DNA of 64,000 nt from Saccharum officinarum (taxonomy: Eukaryota > Streptophyta > Magnoliopsida > Poales > Poaceae), in contig CM036168.1 in assembly GCA_020631735.1 (NCBI GenBank), positions 96,080,932-96,144,931 of the forward strand, in the 5' to 3' direction. The notes below the pieces were generated by a model that worked only from the letters and a program-made list of their open reading frames with translations, was not told the origin of the DNA and searched no databases. The position numbers and the translations under genes are program-made. Position 1 is the first letter of the stretch; each line of letters begins with the position of its first letter. Below, in pieces: positions 48,060 to 59,195 of the stretch.

Positions 48060-49560
48060 GCTCTTGGAAATTTTCCTGGCGCGAAAACGGACGCCTCGCG
48101 CGCCTCGCTCGCTCGTTTCCCGCTCCCTGGAACTGAGTCGGCGCTTGTGTTTTTAGACAAGGAAAGCCCAACCACCGCTCGGTCAACCAAAACAAAACCT
48201 TCCCAATTCCCATCGCAGGCCAAGGGACAATAGTGGTCGCCCCATCACCGCCGGGATGGCCGGCGGACACCCGTCGTCGGTGCAGGCGATGGCCGCCCCA
48301 TCACCAGCTGACGCGTCGGCGGCCCATCACCTCTGCACGAGACGGCGCGAGGGCCTCCCCATTGCCTACCATCGAGCAGGCCTGCCCAACGTCGGTGACC
48401 CAATCTGCCGGACCTCATCCCCGGCCATCTATAGTCCATCACTCGCCGCGACAACGCCGTACGCCTCCATATGCATCCGCATGTTCCTCCGTTACTTTCC
48501 CTTTTCCCCATCTGCCTGCAAGTACGTTACTTTTGCTCATCAGAAGCAAGTCGGAGGCGGAGCTCCCCATGTAACCGCAGGGCATCCCGAGGTCCGAGGC
48601 CCCAGCGGCAGCTGCTGCCGCCGTGCCGCTCTCCCCAGCCTTGCCGCGCGCAGAGGCAGAGCTCCCATACGGCAGGGTGGGGCAGGTGCCCCACCTACCG
48701 CCGGCGAGGAGGAACTCCACCCCATCTTCTTCCTCTCTGCCGGCGTCTCCAACAGGCTTAGAGGCCGGTGGTGGCGCCGGTTGTCTGCACAGGCAACAAG
48801 AGCAAGCGCTCGAGGCATGGGCGGGGCGAGCCGCGAGCCAATCAGCCCAAGTGCTAACACACAGCAGTACATAGAGCACAGGCAGTACAGCACACTCGCA
48901 CCAACGCCCGATCCGGCCCTCTCTCGCTTGTTCCGTTGTTAGCTATCTGGTGCCGCGCCGCCACTTCCTACACCACCCCTAGACGCAGCTGGTCAGGTGC
49001 CCAGCTGCTCGCCATGGCCAGCCAGCCAGTCCGCTGCCGCCCGTGGAGGCCTGGCCATCGCAGACTACAGCAACCAGGGATACACACATGCAAGCCTCCA
49101 CTCCATCCGTAACTTTCTATTTAGCATCCTTCTCCCACGTTTGAATTAGGCATTGATGCTTTGATCTTGCGTTCCATTGGATGGGAACAAATTATTTTTT
49201 CGTATCTTATGTCTGCTGGCACGTGGTTTGGTTGAATTTGACTGACTTTTATAGTTTTACGCACACAAGGTGTTCGAGGTTTTGTCTAGGAAAGAATAGA
49301 GATATGTTCACTTGATATATGGTCTGCCCCACTGGCTGCGCGCCCACGACACTCACCGCAGCCCCAACCATGCCGCGCGCCGGCGCCGCCGTGCCACGCC
49401 GCTCGTCGTAGCTCGCACGCCGCCACAGCGCCGCGCCACTAGTAGGTTGTAGCCATGGAAGAGGAGGATTGGGGGGTGGGGGATGGTTGTGGCGTGTAGA
49501 CAAGAGGCGCAGGCCACGGGCTTGGCCGGGCTGTTCCTAGCGCCAGGAGCCTGCAGCTAA
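48060..49560. other. GC-rich segment of unknown origin inside the PIF element
   Basis: Overlapping frames are open on both strands because of GC content; none has a recognisable domain. It sits where the second PIF/Harbinger ORF would be expected. Captured host DNA or a decayed ORF are both possible. Confidence 0.4.
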
Positions 49561-49843
49561 AAGCAGAGGCAGAGAAGCAAAGGGAACTAATGCCGAGTAC
49601 TTTTTTCTACTGTATTTTATACACCTAGTTCATCTAAAATACCTTATTTTATTGCAAGGGTACTGATGCCGTGGAGAGGATCCACTCAAAGTAATGTGGT
49701 TGATCAACGCACTTTGTCCGATAAAGGACACCACCACTCCCAATCACAATGGCCTGATGATGCTGACGATGAGCATAGGTCTACAGAAAATAGCCACGAA
49801 ATAGGTGATGCTTCTTCTCATTTCAGACCCACCAGTACCTTGC

Positions 49844-51128
49844 CTATAATTTGTAGATGAATATTCCTGATGAAACAAAGTCTATCAACTCATCTCGCTT
49901 TTGATTCCTAGCTTGTCTAGAGTTATTGAATGCTTGTATATCACCATTATAGTTCAGATCTCCATCTGGCACGTCAACAATCTGGTTTGCATCAATTTCA
50001 ACATTGGAGTTACTTGGCCACGACATATCTCCGTTGTGTAGGCGTATAAAGTTGTGTAGAACACAACAGGCAACTGATATGTCCACTTGTTTATTAACCG
50101 GATAGTGTGCACCAGTTTTCAGAATAGGAAACCTCATTTTTAATATGCCAATTGCCCTCTCAATATGGTTTCTTAGCTGTGCATGTCAAAGATTGAACAA
50201 TTCTTTGTAATCTCGAGGCTTTTGTTTAGCTCTTCCTTGTTCCTGTAGATGATATCTTGTTCCACGATATGGCGCAAGAAATTGTGTTGTGTTTGCATAA
50301 CCTGCATCGACTAGAAAAAATTTACCAGGAGACACTTCAAAGCCATGGTTAAGTGCATCGTGTAGAACTCTTGCATCTGAAGCTGATCCCTCCCAGCCGG
50401 CATGTACATGTACAAATTTTAGATCGAAGTCACATGCTAGCATAACATTCTGAGACAATGTTTGCTTTCTATTCCGATATGGTTCTTGCTGATCCAGTGG
50501 AAGTATCATTGGTATGTGAGTCCCATCAATACAGCCAACACAATCCTACAACAATAAAAAAAATTCATTGTTTATATAGTATATTGTCTTTAAGTAGTTT
50601 GTTTGACCTTCTGAAATTTAAAAAATCAAATTGTGCATTTGCATATACCTGAAAGAAGGGGTGGAATTTTGGTCTTCGCAAAATGTGGTGCAGGTGTAGG
50701 GAAGGTGGGCGTATGTATACACAAGTAAGTTGTGTAATTGCATCAAGCACTGCTCCAAAATGGCGACTTATTGTTTCTCCACTGTGCTGAAACTCATATT
50801 GCAAGGTCTCATTACTTGCATTTTTCGCTAGTGCATATAAGAATATAGCAACCTTCTCTTCTACTGAGACTCTTGAATCAGCAAGTAGTTGCTTCTCACG
50901 CAACTTGTTGACCAAAGCTTGGAAAACACTAACTTCCATACGGAAGTTCCTTTTACTTCGGCTCTCATGGCCTGTTAAGATTTCATGAACACGCTGAGCT
51001 CCTGACAGTTTTGATGTATGTATGAGATTCTTACTAGATGATGGCTGCGATGAATCTTCTATTGTAGGGAGAACAAACAACATGAACTCATCTTCATTTT
51101 GTGATCGTCGTCGATAGTTTGGATCCAT
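49844..51128 (-). pseudogene. PIF/Harbinger transposase (DDE_Tnp_4 nuclease), one internal stop
   Basis: Transposase that cuts and joins DNA at the element's ends. Two exons: 50649-51128 (160 codons from the ATG at 51128, MDPNYRRRSQNEDEF) and 49844-50545, with a GT-AG intron. The N-terminal exon has the helical region (AQRVHEILTGHESRSKRNF). The second exon begins DCVGCIDGTHIP. The DDE triad is visible: Asp at 50525-50527 (CIDGTH), Asp at 50306-50308 (VDAGYANT), Glu at 50159-50161 (NHIERAIGIL). The only defect is a TGA at 50186-50188 before HAQLRNHIE, where Arg is usual, consistent with a CGA to TGA change. Otherwise full length, so the element was recently active or is maintained in trans; that is inference. 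Confidence 0.9.
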
Positions 51129-52082
51129 GACTAACACAATGGAAAACTAACTAGGGATACTCAAGTATGTTGCAGGTCCACTTTACAGATGTTTACCACC
51201 TAATATATAGTAGGGACCAAACAAGGAAATAAGTTGTCCATCCATACATAAATAAAAGTTCGTATATATTTGCAGAAATTGAAGTTTAGTTATGAGACTT
51301 GTGACTTACCAAATGAAGTGTCTATGGCAGTCAGATCTCTTGGCCTGCTTTCTGACTGACCAGATTTGGAGAGGAGCTAGCTGTATGTGAAGAAGGCTTT
51401 TATGTGGTGTCTGGAGCTGACCTGATGGTGTTGGGGCTACTATGGAGTGCAGACCAGCAAAGAATTGTATGCTTGAAGAGGACCTGATGGTGTTGGGGCT
51501 TCTACGGACTGCAGATGAGCAAAGGAAATGTATGCAAGGCATACACATGTGTATATATAGGCAGATTGACACTTGTGTAGTAACGGCTAGTACATGTGTG
51601 TAACGGCTAGCTTTGCTTTCAATGCTGTGTATCAGATTTTAAAAACTGGGTGCAGTGGTCGTTTCCTGTGTTTCACCTGAGCTCTTGCCAAAGACCACCT
51701 CATGTAGTTTTCCTTTGTTTTCAATTCCATAGGATTGAAAAGTATGTCATCTCTAATCCTGAGTTTGCCCTTTTCCTATCCTTCACCAATCCAACGATCC
51801 AAAGGGGCCCTTAGTACTCCGTGCATGTGCCGGCATTTTGATGTGATGGGGAATCTTCTTTTTGCATAGTGGAATTTAGGAAAAAATTTAGGATCTAAAC
51901 AGGGCCTAGATAGTGCACAACAGCACTTTGGCTCGGCCGGTACAGATCCAATTATTAGAAACAACTACCCAATTGATTATTTTTTTTGTTTTCTTGGTGA
52001 ACTTTGATAAACGTTGGGCCTCAAAATGCTAGTAAAACTAAAGCCTAAAACAAAGCCCATCAAAATTTAATTCAGTATTGGT

Positions 52083-52278
52083 TGGGGTGCGCCAGGCTCG
52101 GGCTGTAGTGCAACGCCCGAGCGACACGCGAGGGCTCCAGTGGCAAGCCACTGTGGTGAACCCTCCCCCACAAAAAATTAATTTAATATCAAAGTGGGCA
52201 CATGGCCCACATATCAGATATTAAACTGATAAGAACAGATACTACACTTGATCTTAGCCAAAAGGCCGAGAAAGGTAT
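52083..52278 (-). ncRNA. U2 spliceosomal snRNA
   Basis: U2 pairs with the intron branch site in the nucleus. On the minus strand it starts ATACCTTTCTCGGCCTTTTG and continues GGCTAAGATCAAGTGTAGTA, which includes the branch-site pairing GUAGUA. Then come TCAGTTTAATATCTGATATG (stem II), a stem IIb-like GGGCCATGTGCCC and an Sm-site-like AATTTTTTG. The 3' half forms stems III and IV (GGCTTGCCACTGG; CGGGCGTTGCACTACAGCCCG). Length to GCACCCCAACC is about 196 nt, normal for plants. Correctly spaced promoter elements lie upstream, so it is a true gene candidate and not a retro-copy. The exact 3' end is uncertain by a few bases. Confidence 0.95.
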
Positions 52279-52304
52279 GAGTTGCCTAGGGACCCTGGGT
52301 CTCG

Positions 52305-52311
52305 TTTTATA
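52305..52311 (-). promoter_or_regulatory. TATA box of the U2 gene
   Basis: TATAAAA on the minus strand (context GGCTATAAAACGAG), about 30 bases upstream of the U2 start, as usual for plant snRNA genes. Confidence 0.9.
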
Positions 52312-52343
52312 GCCTTCCTCCGTCTCCGCTCGCCCAAAGCCGC

Positions 52344-52355
52344 CGAGGTGGGACT
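52344..52355 (-). promoter_or_regulatory. Upstream sequence element (USE) of the U2 gene
   Basis: AGTCCCACCTCG on the minus strand, close to the plant consensus RTCCCACATCG. The distance of about four helical turns to the TATA box is the Pol II spacing for plant snRNA genes. GGCCCA-type motifs further upstream (about 52438-52443) resemble the monocot-specific promoter element. Confidence 0.88.
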
Positions 52356-52359
52356 AAAC

Positions 52360-53144
52360 TGAAGCGCCGCACCCGCACCGCACAGGCACGGTCGCACAGA
52401 GCAGCGCGTGCGTTTGCTATTGCTCTGTTTGGTCACTTGGGCCTTTTGGGTTCGAAATTTGGCAATCCCACACATTGCTCGCGGCCCAGTCCTTCCTGCT
52501 CGCCTCCTCCCAACTGACCGTGCGTGTGGCGGAGAGGGGAGATGACCGTGGTGAGTGGTGACAATAGCAACAACAGCCAACATAAAAAAAAAAAAAACCC
52601 ACAGCCGAAGGGTCTAACCATGTCGGTGCTTAGAAGTTAAATAGAACCTTATATTTTTGTGTGCATCACCATGCTGGGCCTATAACAACTTAACAAGATG
52701 CTTTAGTAATACCTACCTGATCACCCTCCTCTAATTTAGCATGCAAACTAAAGATTTTTTTTTCTTTGAAAGCTGAACTGAAGAATTGTAAATTGAAAGT
52801 GAATGCCAAGCAAGCAATCGATGGTTAATGGCAGTGTTGAATTTGTTACTATTAACTAGCAGCAGCAAGTGAAGTCGAGATGGCAAAAATGATCAAATGA
52901 ACAAGGCTGAACTCTGAATACTGAACTGTAAATAGCCAACTTGAAGTCTGAACTGGTGGGAGCGGTGCGCATCTCCCAAGCCACGTCTCCTGCTCATAGC
53001 TGCCCATCTGCTACGAAAAAGAGCACACTTGGATGAAAATATATGTTCCTAGCAAATATGTTTCTCTTTGCAGACGATGAACAGGGACAGCAACATAGAA
53101 CACGCTCCAATGGAAGGCTTATAAGCCCACAGAGACATGCAAAA
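52360..53144. other. U2 upstream flank and intergenic DNA
   Basis: After the U2 promoter there is no supported feature; a poly-A/T tract lies at about 52585-52597. Confidence 0.5.
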
Positions 53145-53467
53145 GCCCTGTTTGGTTTGCTGAACTAAATTTTAGTCCTCGTCACATCGAATGTTTGGAC
53201 ATATACATGGAGTACTAAATATAGACTATTTACGAAAATAAAAATATAGGGCGAGGACAATTTGCGAGACGATTTTTTAAGCCTAATTAGTTCATGATTA
53301 GCACGAATTGCTACAATAACAAAATATGCTAATGATGGATTAATTAGGCTTAATAAATTCGTCTCGCGGATTATCTACCGAATATGTAATTTGTTTTTTA
53401 ATTAGTATCCAAAAACCACATGATCAACCCTCGGACAAAACTTTAACTCCGTGAACCAAACAGGCCC
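53145..53467. mobile_element. Tourist-like MITE
   Basis: About 323 bp with ends GCCCTGTTTGGTTTG and CCAAACAGGCC. It shares internal GGCTTAATAAATTCGTCTCG with the other MITEs in this window. Target duplication is unclear. Confidence 0.7.
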
Positions 53468-53502
53468 AAAGTCTCCTGGCCTAACACACGGGAGGCTTAT
53501 AA

Positions 53503-54396
53503 GGAGGTGTTTGGTTCCCCTTATTTTTTAACACCTATCATATCGAATGTTTGGACATAAAGCTGGACTAACGAGCCAGCTCGGCTCGTTTGGCTCGGCT
53601 CGTTCTGGCTCGTTAAGATAACGAGCCAGCTCGGCTCGGCTCATTATCTTAACGAGCCAGAAGGCCGGCTCGGCTCGACTCGTTTACGAGCTCGAGCTGG
53701 CTCGTTTGGCTCGCGAGCCAGCCATATTAAAACATAAAAAATATAATATGTGTATTATCTAAAGTTTGATAATGGTAATAATATAAAACTAGTCCATTCA
53801 TAAGTCTTAATAAATCATACAAAAATAATATGTACTATTATATTATAATACTATATACCATACATTGTCTATAGTTCATACTTCATACCATATATGATGC
53901 ATCCATTATCCATACATTCATTTAAAATAAAAAGAGTCAAATTAATCTAAAATTTATAGAGTCAAAGTCCAATCATCAACAAATTATAAAGTATAAGACA
54001 TAAAGTTATATAACACTAATAAAAGTTTAAGGCCAACAACTTTGGCTCGTTAGGCTCGCGAGCTGGCTCGAGCTGGCTCGCGAGCTGGCTCGTTAAGACA
54101 CGAGCTAGGATGCTTGCTCAGCTCATTTGAGAAATTAAACGAGCCGAGCCGAGCCGAGCCACTATCGATCCGAGTCGAGCGAGCTATCGAGTTGCGAGCT
54201 TTTCGTCCGGCTTTATTTGGACATATGCATGGAGTGTTAAACATAGACTAATTACGGAACTAATTGCACAGATTGAGATTAAATTACAAGACGATTCTAT
54301 TAAGCCTAATTAGTCCATTATTAATATCCGAAAATCCTATGGTCAACCCCATGGTCAACACCTGTTAAAGTTTAACAGGGCGAACCAAACAGGCAC
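53503..54396. mobile_element. Tourist-like MITE carrying a nested insertion
   Basis: The outer element has ends GGAGGTGTTTGGTT and AACCAAACAGGCAC with TAA on both sides (53500-53502 and 54397-54399). It is interrupted at 53560-54215 by a second element. Confidence 0.75.
53560..54215. mobile_element. Nested Mutator-like MITE rich in CTCG/CGAG repeats
   Basis: A 656-bp element with ends AAGCTGGACTAACGAG and CTTTTCGTCCGGCTT (about 10-bp match) flanked by a 9-10-bp duplication TTTGGACATA (53550-53559 and 54216-54225). Both ends are built of repeated GGCTCG/CGAGCC words that can fold into a long complex hairpin; the middle (53720-54030) is AT-rich. No coding content. Confidence 0.75.
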
Positions 54397-54399
54397 TAA

Positions 54400-54643
54400 G
54401 GCTGCATTTAGATGCAAAAATTTTTGCAAAATGACACTATAGCTCTTTTCGTTGTTATTTGACAAATATTGTCCAATCATTGTCTAATTAGGCTTAAAAG
54501 ATTCGTCTCGTCCATTTCGTCTAAACTGTGTAATTAGTTTTATTTTTTATATATATTTAATGTTTTATACATGTGTCTAAAGATTCGATGTGACGGGGAA
54601 TCTGAAAAATTTTGCAAATTTTTTTTGGAAAATAAACAGGGCC
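54400..54643. mobile_element. MITE, TGCATTTAGATGC family
   Basis: About 244 bp, from GGCTGCATTTAGATGC to AAACAGGGCC, with internal GTCTAATTAGGCTTAAAAG. Same family as the split element at 47714-51906. Confidence 0.7.
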
Positions 54644-55019
54644 TAAGCCATTTATTTCTGGTTTCATCCAGAGCAGCCCAGAAATATAATACATTGTATG
54701 TTTATATCAGTAGAGAAAAGAACATAATTGCTTATCTGAACAGGTCCGAGGTGAGATCCGCAACTGCAGCAGGTGTTGAACTGCTGCTCCGAACAGGCTG
54801 GAGGCGAGATCCCAGCAGCAGTGCAGCACCTGTGCCCGCCGCCGCCCACCAGCTCATACCCTCACACAGCCCAGGACCAGGACACGGCACACGCGGCTCC
54901 GACCAGCTCACGTGAGTGCTCTGCTCGCTTCACTCATCCGGAGGCGGACGCAGCGCCGCTCGCCCGCCCCGTGCCTCTCCTCGCCGGGCTATTAGCCCCA
55001 TCAGCCGCGCTCCGTCGTC

Positions 55020-57572
55020 ATGCGCCACCGCGTGGGCGCCGCGCATGACCGATGCTTGGAGCTGGAGCGCGTCATCGCCGGCCGCGCCCGCTCGGGAACA
55101 GTGGCGGATGCACGATGCGGGATAAGGGGGCTAAAACATGGTGATGTTGATTTGCATGAAGATTTAATGGTGAAATCACGCTTTTACTACAGTGATTAGA
55201 CTTGAAGTCGAGCTATTAGGGGGGCTGGAGCCCCCCAGCCCCCCCTTTGGATCCGCCCCTGCTCGGGAAGCCTCTGCCTCGATGACGCGCTCAAGCTGTT
55301 CGATGAATTGCTTCCCTACGCCAAGGCCGCCTCGGTTATTGCCTTCAACCAGCTCCTCACCGCTGTGTCCCGTGCCTCGGGCCGGCGCTCCTCCACCTCA
55401 GAGTCAGGGCTCGTCGTCTCCCTCTTCAACTGGATGGTACGTGACTGCTCCATTGAGGTGGCTCCTGACCTTTACACCTACAGCATCCTCATCGGCTACC
55501 TCTGCCGCATGGGCCACCTAGAGAATGGCTTCACCACCTTTGGCCTCATTCTTAAAACGGGTTGGAGGGTGAATGACATAGTCATCAATCAATTGCTCAA
55601 GGGCCTCTGTGATGCCAAGAGGGTGGGTGAGGCCATGGACCTATTGCTCCAAACAATGCCAGAGTTTGGCTTCACACCGGATGTAGTTTCATACAACACA
55701 GTCCTCAAGGGTTTCTGCAATGAAAAGAGAGCTGAGGAGGCACTTGAGCTGCTCCACATGATGCTTGATGGTCAAGGTAGTAGCTGCTCACCAAATGTGG
55801 TGTCATACAACACCGTCATCAACGGTTTCTTTAGTAAGGGTCAGGTGGATAAAGCTTACAGCCTGTTCTTTGATATGCAGGTGTTTCACCGAACGTTGTG
55901 ACATACAGCACAGTAATTGATGGCCTGTGCAAAGCAGAAACAGTTGACAGGGCCGAGGGCGTCTTCCAGCACATGATTGATAAAGATGTTAAGCCAGACA
56001 ATATGGCATACACTTGTCTGATCCATGGATACCTCTCTACAGGACAGTGGGAAAAGGTGGTTCCAAGGTTCAAAAAAATGTCTGCACGTGATCTTGAGCC
56101 AGATGGTTTTACTTATGGTTTGCTTCTGAATTATCTATGCAAGAATGGAAATTGCAATGAAGCTCGAATTTTTTTTGATTCTATGATTAGGAAGGGCATA
56201 AAACCTGATATAACTCTCTATGGCATTATGCTTCATGGATATGGTACAAAAGGTGCTCTTTCTGAAATGCATGATCTCCTGAATTTGATGGTAGCAAATG
56301 GTATTTCACCTAACCATCACATCTTCAACACTGTGTTCTGTGCATATGCTAAAGAGGGAATGATAGATGAGGCCATGCATATATTTATCAAAATGAGGCA
56401 CCAAGGATTGAGTCCTGATGTCATCAATTATGGAGCCTTAATAGATGCACTTTGCAAATTAGGAAGAGTGGATGATGCTGTGCTCCAATTCAATCAGATG
56501 ATCAATGAAGGAGTGACTCCTGGCAATGCTGTTTTAACTCCCTTATTAATGGACTCTGCTCTGTTGACAAATGGGAGAAGGTTGAGGAATTATTTTTTGA
56601 AATGTTGAATCAAGCGATTCGCCCTGACATCGTGTTCTTCAACACAATATTCTGTAACTTATGCAGAGAAGGGCGGGTCATGGAAGCCCGGAGTCTCATT
56701 GACTCGATGGTATGTGTGGGTCTAAGGCCTGATGTTATCTCATACAATACATTAATAGATGGCCATTGCTTAGCTGGTAGAATGGATGAAGCAGCAAGGA
56801 TACTTGACGGCATGGTCTCAGTTGGCTTGAAACCTAACATCGTTTCTATAATACATTGCTTAATGGCTATTGTAAAGCTGGCAGGATAGACAATGCATAC
56901 TGTCTTTTCCGAGAAATGTTGAGGAAAGGAGTTACGCCTGGAGTTATGACTTACAGTACTATACTGCAAGGTTTGTTTCGGACAAGGAGATTTTCTGAAG
57001 CAAAGGAACTGTACCTTAATATGATTAAAAGTGGAAAACAGTGGTCCATTTGCACATACAGCATAATTCTAAATGGGCTTTGCAAAAACAATTGTGTTGA
57101 TGAAGCATTCAAAATATTTCAGAGCCTGTGTTCTAAGAATCTTCAACTTAACATTATTACTTTCAACATCATGATTGATGCTTTGTTCAAAGTTGGCAGA
57201 AAGGAAGATGCCATGGATTTGTTTGCTACTATCCCTGCTAATGGTTTGGTTCCAAGTGTTGTGACCTACCGCTTAATAGCAGAAACTCTCATAGAAGAAT
57301 GGTCCCTAGAGGAGTTTGATGGTTTGATTTCAGCAATGGAAAAGGGTGGTACTGCTCCAGACTCGCGAATGTTAAATGCTCTAGTTAGAAGGTTGTTGCA
57401 TAGAGGTGACATAAGCAGGGCTGGGACTTACCTCTCCAAACTTGATGAGAACTTCTCATTTGAGGCTTCCACTACTTCCATGCTTATATCACTTTTCTTG
57501 AGGAAGGAATATCAGCACGATGCAAAGTCCCTGCCTGAAAAGTATCATTTCCTCAATGAAACCAACAAATGA
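55020..57572 (+). pseudogene. Rf1-like pentatricopeptide repeat gene (broken by insertion and three 1-bp deletions)
   Basis: P-class PPR proteins bind organelle RNA; relatives in grasses include restorers of cytoplasmic male sterility. The frame starts at ATG 55020 (MRHRVGAAHDRCLELERVIA), is interrupted by a 163-bp MITE, and resumes in the same frame with SLCLDDALKLFDEL. About 19 35-residue repeats follow (VVSYNTVINGF, PDGFTYGLLLNYLCKNG, PDVISYNTLIDGHCLAGRMDEA). One-base losses occur near 55877, 56533 and 56852, each in a short run of G or T. Between them every frame is intact to the stop at 57572. The C-terminus (AGTYLSKLDENFSFEAST) matches the family. Pseudogene status rests on the MITE; the three deletions could also be sequencing errors. 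Confidence 0.88.
55099..55261. mobile_element. hAT-type MITE in the PPR gene
   Basis: 163 bp with ends CAGTGGCGGAT and ATCCGCCCCTG (one mismatch) and a perfect 8-bp duplication CTCGGGAA (55091-55098 and 55262-55269), the hAT hallmark. Excision of the element plus one duplication copy leaves a continuous PPR frame. Confidence 0.92.
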
Positions 57573-58500
57573 GTGTTGAGAAAAATGAGTTCAATTTTCA
57601 ACAGTTCTGATCATCTTTATGTGACATGTAAATTTGGAGTGACTATTCTGTCTTGTGCTCTAACTTTCTTGGCCATGCTCTGTGGTATTCTTCTAGAGAA
57701 ATGTTCTCTTGTTATTGCACTTTAGCATCAAGTCTGTCAACAAGTAAAAGAATTTTGTGCAGCCCTAGTTAGGTTGACAGCAGGAATCAGCTGCATTAAT
57801 TGCATAATTTGTGAAGAAACCCTGCCCTCCTGGATTCCTATAATTTAAACTTGTGTATCCCCACCCCCCTCTCAAGTTAGTAGTGTAAGGTATTTGCTAT
57901 GTTTTTACCTCACACAAGCTATGTTAAGAGCAAGTCCTATACATATTTCTACAAGACACTCATTTTTTTCATCTCATAGTATCCGCCTTTCATATGCTGT
58001 TTTGATCGTGAGTGCAACTGTGCATATAGCGCATCTCTGCAATTCTTTGGAAATGCTGTTAGAACTTTCCCCCTTCCTTTTGCAGTCAGCACACCTCTAA
58101 TATTCTTCCATTGGATCGAAATGCTTAGCTGGGTTAGTTGCGGGAGATGTCTCTGTGCTTATTAAGTGTCCACTACACGAAGAACAATGAGTAATTAGCA
58201 AGAGAATTCCTTGCATGATGACCAAGTGGTTGCGTTGTAATTGAGTCGTACTCGATGGTTGCACCTGAAGCATTTCCCAGTAGATACTAACTGGACCCTG
58301 TTATTATTGTTCTTGTAACAGGGAAAGAAGAAGAGTTTCTTCCTCCCAGGCTAAGGACATGCTGTTATTGGGAACATACCCTATGATTGGACACAGGATG
58401 GTTTTCAAAAATATTGTGGATAAACTGGGTCAAACAGATTGTGATGGGAGGGTCTGTAGGTATCATGGTGAATAGGGAAGACAGCTCCTATTTTAAACCT
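57573..58500. other. 3' flank of the PPR gene
   Basis: No gene or repeat recognised. The last 100 bases may already belong to the LINE remnant. Confidence 0.5.
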
Positions 58501-58519
58501 GGAAAAGATTATATAATTA

Positions 58520-59195
58520 GCTTCTACCATACAGCTTAGTGAGGAAGAAGATGAGCTTATTTGGGAGTTCTCCTCTAAAGGAGTCTATTCTTCTCAGTCT
58601 TTGTATAAAGTTATCAATTTTCGAGGTGCTAAACCAGTGCATGTTCTGCTTTGTGGAAAATTAAGATTCCTCCTAGAGTCCATTTTTTCCTTTGGTTAGG
58701 TACTAATAACAGAATTTTGACTAGAGATAATTTGGCTAAAAGGAGGAAAGTAGAAGATGCTAGCTGTTTGTTCTGTTTAGAACCAGAAACTGTGCAACAC
58801 ATTCTTTTTGAATGTGTGGTAGCTAAACAATGTTGGCTTGTCATCTCTAATGCCACTGGCTGTAGATTAGGAGAGAATATAGTAGAAAAAATAGGGAAGT
58901 ACTGGCTTAGTGACAAGAAACACTGTTTGACAAATATTATTTCCTCAGCTGTAATTTGGTCAATTTGGAAACTTAGGAATGAGTTATGTTTTCAGAGAAT
59001 TGGCTAGAGAGGTATGGAGTTGCTTCTTCACAAGATAGGTGGGCTCTTACAGAATTGGAAAATTTTATGCCCTCAAGAAAAGAGAGAGCAGTTGGAGTTC
59101 ACTGTGGAGAAAATCAAGGAAGCTGCAAGGCAAACTCTATGGATGTCAGACTCTCCTTGGGAGGAAGTCTGAAGAATGTTCAAGCTGATGTCGAA
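58520..59195 (+). pseudogene. LINE (non-LTR retrotransposon) 3' ORF2 fragment, zf-RVT region
   Basis: The end of a plant L1-type ORF2. EEDELIWEFSSKGVYSSQSLY is followed by a one-base shift near 58645. Then comes the zf-RVT domain, WKIKIPPRVHFFLWLGTNNR, continuing ILTRDNLAKR and with Cys/His residues in ASCLFCLEPETVQHILFEC. A further frameshift lies near 59000, where ELCFQRI continues in another frame. The RT domain and 5' part are absent, so it is a typical 5'-truncated copy. Its 3' UTR probably extends to the A-rich tract near 59520-59535. Confidence 0.82.

Larger units (their letters stand above)
47896..51810 (-). mobile_element. PIF/Harbinger DNA transposon
   Basis: A 3915-bp element bounded by GGCCCCCTTTGGATTGGAGG at the left and its diverged complement ending CAAAGGGGCCC at the right, flanked by TTA on both sides (47893-47895 and 51811-51813). 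TTA/TAA target duplications are typical of this superfamily. It carries a transposase on the minus strand. A second, Myb-like ORF, which PIF/Pong elements usually carry, was not recognised. The left 2 kb instead holds GC-rich sequence of unknown origin. Confidence 0.88.
47714..51906. mobile_element. MITE split by a PIF/Harbinger insertion
   Basis: The outer parts 47714-47895 and 51811-51906 together form one grass MITE with ends GGGCCGTGTTTAG and CTAAACAGGGCC. Internal blocks such as GACTAATTAGGCTCAAAAG and TACTCCGTGCATGTGCCG occur in the expected order. The break coincides exactly with the TTA target site of the element inside it. Confidence 0.85.

Noticed and set aside
48256..48942. 228-aa plus-strand ORF within the PIF element
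   Set aside because: No domain, open frames on both strands, GC-driven; not supported as a gene.
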